Below are positions 4,854 to 7,139 of a stretch of DNA of 7,139 bases, in pieces; position 1 is the stretch's first letter, and every line of letters begins with the position of its first letter. Position numbers and translations under genes: made by a program. The notes under the pieces are model-generated. The model ran no database searches and was not told the DNA's origin. It was given only the letters and a program-made list of their open reading frames with translations. Origin of the DNA: Oscillospiraceae bacterium (lineage in GTDB: Bacteria > Bacillota > Clostridia > Oscillospirales > Oscillospiraceae); the NCBI GenBank assembly GCA_020025395.1, contig JAHHSE010000076.1:1-7139 (forward strand), read 5' to 3'.

Positions 4854-5536
4854 TTTCCTTCCTCCTTCTTCCGATGGAACGAGAATTTGCTCTCCGTCCC
4901 GCTTACCAGACGCTTGATGTTCCCCCGGTGCTGCCAGAGGACCAGTCCTCCGATCACCACCGAGAGAGCGGCCACAAACCAGGCCTCCGCGGTCCATGCA
5001 GGATCCGAGAAGGCCCAGCGATAGACCAGGATGCTGGCCACCGGGAAGCTGGCCCCGGCCCAACAGGAGCCCAGAGACACATAGCGGGTGGCTGCCGTCA
5101 GGATGAGGAATCCCCCCCAAACCACCAGGGCGATCCGCCAGTCGATCATAATGGCGATGGTCCCGCCGGAGAGAATTCCCTTGCCCCCTTTAAAGTGGAA
5201 CATACAGGGAAACATATGGCCCAGCAGGCAGAAAAGCCCGGCCCAGTATTTTCCCACCACAACGAAGAAGTCCCCGCCCCCCCCGAAGAGACCGCCTGCC
5301 AGCAGGATGGCAATCACGGCCTTCAGGACATCGGTTAGAATCACCACAAAGGTGAGGACCCCTCCAAAGGTGCGGTAGAAATTGGTCAATCCGGCGTTTC
5401 CGCTTCCATGGGTTCGCACATCATCCCGCAAAATGTATTTGGAGACGATGACGGCCCCGTTGAAGCAGCCCAGGAAATAGGAAACCACCGCCACTGATAC
5501 AAAGAGCATTCCGGTCAGCATCATCCAGTATTCCAT
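4850..5536 (-). CDS. plsY: Glycerol-3-phosphate acyltransferase PlsY (acyl-phosphate dependent)
   Basis: PlsY is a polytopic membrane enzyme that transfers an acyl chain from acyl-phosphate (made by PlsX) to glycerol-3-phosphate, giving lysophosphatidic acid. The 228-residue protein shows the family motifs: GSGNAGLTN (44-52), GHMFPCMFHFKGGKG (106-120) with its phosphate-binding glycine-rich loop, and the C-terminal HRGNIKRLVSGTE (203-215). Hydrophobic segments alternate throughout, as expected for about seven helices. It is slightly longer than the usual 195-215 residues, with a GGLFGGGGDF insert-like loop near 81-90 and a basic C-terminus. The ATG at 5536-5534 is 2 bp after the der stop, and its AAGGAGG site (5544-5550, 7-nt spacer) lies inside the end of der. 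It overlaps gpsA by 4 bp, implying translational coupling. Identification is firm. Confidence 0.97.
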   Translation of the reverse strand: MEYWMMLTGMLFVSVAVVSYFLGCFNGAVIVSKYILRDDVRTHGSGNAGLTNFYRTFGGVLTFVVILTDVLKAVIAILLAGGLFGGGGDFFVVVGKYWAGLFCLLGHMFPCMFHFKGGKGILSGGTIAIMIDWRIALVVWGGFLILTAATRYVSLGSCWAGASFPVASILVYRWAFSDPAWTAEAWFVAALSVVIGGLVLWQHRGNIKRLVSGTESKFSFHRKKEEGK

Positions 5537-5538
5537 GA

Positions 5539-6864
5539 TCAGTCCTCCTTATCACCCTTCTGCCGAATGGTCAGACGGACCGGAGTCCCCTCCAGCCCGA
5601 AGGTATTTCGAATCTGGTTTTCCAGATATCGCTGGTAGGAAAAGTGGAAAAGCTGGGCATCGTTGCAGAAGCAGATGAAGTGAGGGGGCTTGATCCCCAC
5701 CTGAGTCATATAGAAGATCTTCAGCCGGCGGCCCTTGTCCGTGGGGGGCTGGACCCGAGCGGTGGCATCCGCCAGCACGGAGTTGAGCATTCCCGTGGTG
5801 ATCCGCAGGCTGGCCTGGTCGTTCACATAGTTGACCAGGTCAAAGATCCGGTCCACTCTCTGACCGGTTTTGGCGGAGAGGAAGAGGATGGGGGCATAGG
5901 TCATATAGGAGAGGTCCCTTCGGATGTCTTCCCGCATCCGGTCCATGGTCTTTCCGTCCTTTTCCACCGCGTCCCATTTGTTCACCACAATGACGCAGGC
6001 CTTGCCCGCCTCGTGGGCCAGACCGGCCACCTTGGTGTCCTGCTCTGTGACCCCCTCATTGGCATCGATCATAATCAGGCACACATCACACCGCTCCACC
6101 GCCATGGTAGCCCGGAGGACAGAGAACTTCTCAACGGGATCGTCCACCTTGGATTTTTTCCGCATCCCGGCGGTGTCGATGAAGACATATTTCCCCTTAT
6201 CATTTTCAAAGTAGCTGTCGATGGCATCCCGGGTGGTCCCCGCCATGTCGGAGACGATCACCCGCTCCTCTCCCAGAATGCGGTTAACCAGGGAGGACTT
6301 GCCCACATTGGGCTTTCCGATGAGAGCCACCCGAATCACATCAGGCTCCTCTTCCTCCTCCCCCTCCTCCGGGAAGTGCTTCATACACTCGTCCAGCAGG
6401 TCCCCGGTGCCGTGTCCGTGAACGGCTGAGACCGGGATGGGGTCCCCCAGTCCCAGGTTATAAAACTCATAGATATCGGGATTCACATGGCCTACCTGGT
6501 CCATCTTGTTCACCGCCAGGACCACGGGCTTTCCGGAACGCAGCAGCATCCCCGCCACATCCTGATCCGAGGCGGTGAGTCCGGTCTTGATGTCACAGAC
6601 GAAGACGATGACATCGGCGTTGGCGATGGCAATCTCTGCCTGTCTTCGCATAAAGGCCAGGATCTCACTGTCGGTTCCCGGCTCAATTCCACCGGTATCC
6701 ACCAGATCAAAGGTCCGTCCGCACCAGTCACACTCCGCATAGATGCGGTCTCTGGTCACGCCGGGGGTATCCTGGACAATGGACAGACGCTGTCCGCAGA
6801 GCTTGTTAAACAGCATGGACTTACCCACATTGGGCCGCCCCACAATGGCGACTAATGGCTTCAT
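5539..6864 (-). CDS. der: Ribosome biogenesis GTPase Der (EngA), tandem G domains
   Basis: Der is an essential GTPase with two consecutive G domains and a KH-like C-terminal domain that helps mature the 50S ribosomal subunit. The 441-residue product has G domain 1 with GRPNVGKS (9-16), DTPGVTRD (32-39), DTGG (56-59) and NKMD (119-122); an acidic linker (about 166-174, nearly all Glu); G domain 2 with GKPNVGKS (183-190), DMAGTTRD (206-213), DTAG (230-233) and NKWD (295-298); and a C-terminal domain from about 355 with KIFYMTQVGIKPPHF. I place the start at ATG 6864-6862, giving MKPLVAIVGRPNVGKS as in relatives, with AGGGTG (6871-6876) 6 nt upstream. An in-frame ATG at 6930 would add 22 unrelated residues and overlap the upstream gene. 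All nucleotide-binding motifs are intact in both domains. Confidence 0.98.
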   Translation of the reverse strand: MKPLVAIVGRPNVGKSMLFNKLCGQRLSIVQDTPGVTRDRIYAECDWCGRTFDLVDTGGIEPGTDSEILAFMRRQAEIAIANADVIVFVCDIKTGLTASDQDVAGMLLRSGKPVVLAVNKMDQVGHVNPDIYEFYNLGLGDPIPVSAVHGHGTGDLLDECMKHFPEEGEEEEEPDVIRVALIGKPNVGKSSLVNRILGEERVIVSDMAGTTRDAIDSYFENDKGKYVFIDTAGMRKKSKVDDPVEKFSVLRATMAVERCDVCLIMIDANEGVTEQDTKVAGLAHEAGKACVIVVNKWDAVEKDGKTMDRMREDIRRDLSYMTYAPILFLSAKTGQRVDRIFDLVNYVNDQASLRITTGMLNSVLADATARVQPPTDKGRRLKIFYMTQVGIKPPHFICFCNDAQLFHFSYQRYLENQIRNTFGLEGTPVRLTIRQKGDKED

Positions 6865-6917
6865 AGGTTTCACCCTCACTTTCTCGAAGTCGGAAGCAGA
6901 CCCTCTGGCCCGCCGGT

Positions 6918-7139
6918 TCAGCTTCGGCATCCGGTGTTATAGCGGTAATATTCATCCTCCGGCGGCAGGGCATAGGAGGGGGTTTCCGCGGGCAGACCCA
7001 GCATGGCGTCCACCAGCTCGAACCCGCTGTCGGAGGCCACGGTGACAATGGGCACTCCCAGGGCCTCCTCCACCTCCTCCACCGTCACATCGTCCAGGAA
7101 GACCCGCTCCCCTTCCCTTAGCATATTGTCCGGGAGAAG
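6918..7139 (-). CDS. DUF512 radical-SAM-type protein, C-terminal end only (5' part beyond window)
   Basis: Only the last 73 residues are in the window; the frame stays open to the right edge. The visible part, starting LLPDNMLREGERVFLDD and followed by VTVEEVEEALGVPIVTV and GFELVDAMLG, resembles the C-terminal end of the DUF512 family, whose full proteins carry a PDZ-like segment and a radical-SAM-type iron-sulfur core. The function of this family is not established. In many clostridial genomes it lies directly upstream of der, which supports the call. The stop at 6920-6918 is 53 bp before the der start with no terminator between them, so it likely heads or belongs to the same operon. The tail after residue 50 is Pro/Glu/Tyr-rich and poorly conserved. 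The catalytic part cannot be checked here. Confidence 0.75.
   Translation of the reverse strand, partial: LLPDNMLREGERVFLDDVTVEEVEEALGVPIVTVASDSGFELVDAMLGLPAETPSYALPPEDEYYRYNTGCRS

Noticed and set aside
4854..5120. N-terminal extension of gpsA into plsY
   Set aside because: The frame is open but the extra residues match nothing in the family; the ATG at 4853 has the proper binding site and starts the Rossmann fold.
5644..6429. 261-codon plus-strand open frame
   Set aside because: It is antisense to der; long antisense frames are expected in G+C-rich codons and the product is His/Gly/Asp-rich without a domain.
1..7139. CRISPR array, tRNA/rRNA, transposase, integrase or riboswitch
   Set aside because: No regularly spaced repeats, no RNA-gene signatures and no mobile-element protein motifs were seen on either strand.

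Overview
The window looks like chromosomal DNA of a moderately high-G+C, Gram-positive anaerobe of the class Clostridia, probably Oscillospiraceae or a near relative. The grounds are the gene order (DUF512 radical-SAM protein, der, plsY, gpsA), consensus sigma-A-type promoters and strong AAGGAGG ribosome binding sites. The family assignment is inference from gene content; no rRNA or other marker is present.

Layout, left to right. 1-412 (minus) is most of an O6-alkylguanine-DNA alkyltransferase (ogt), cut by the window edge just after its active-site PCHR motif. It diverges from a CPBP/ABI-type intramembrane protease gene (519-1517, plus), which has a near-perfect promoter at 423-451. A perfect 20-bp-stem terminator (1536-1578) separates that gene from a convergent gene (1589-2278, minus) for a soluble SprA-related putative zinc metallopeptidase with an HEMEH motif and two CxxC pairs. 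The stretch 2279-2958 has no intact gene I can name. It holds the minus-strand promoter and leader hairpin of the metallopeptidase gene, several short palindromes, a good plus-strand promoter with a 32-codon ORF, and a 74-codon open stretch that looks like a broken gene. Then comes a metallophosphoesterase of the PP2A/ApaH type (2977-3696, plus), visibly lower in G+C than the genes to its right.

From 3852 to the right edge, everything is on the minus strand and forms one tight operon, transcribed right to left: the 3' end of a DUF512 gene, der (ribosome-assembly GTPase), plsY (acyl-phosphate:glycerol-3-phosphate acyltransferase) and gpsA (glycerol-3-phosphate dehydrogenase). GpsA makes sn-glycerol-3-phosphate and PlsY acylates it in the membrane, so the last two genes encode consecutive steps of phospholipid synthesis. 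They overlap by 4 bp. Der supports 50S subunit maturation.

The right half is conserved housekeeping DNA. The left half (about 1-3700) is more variable, with two putative proteases, a DNA-repair gene and a phosphatase. I found no CRISPR array, RNA gene, transposase, integrase or recognisable new multi-gene system. The best second looks are the poorly characterised HEMEH/CxxC protein and the remnant-like stretch with its strong promoter at 2557-2867.
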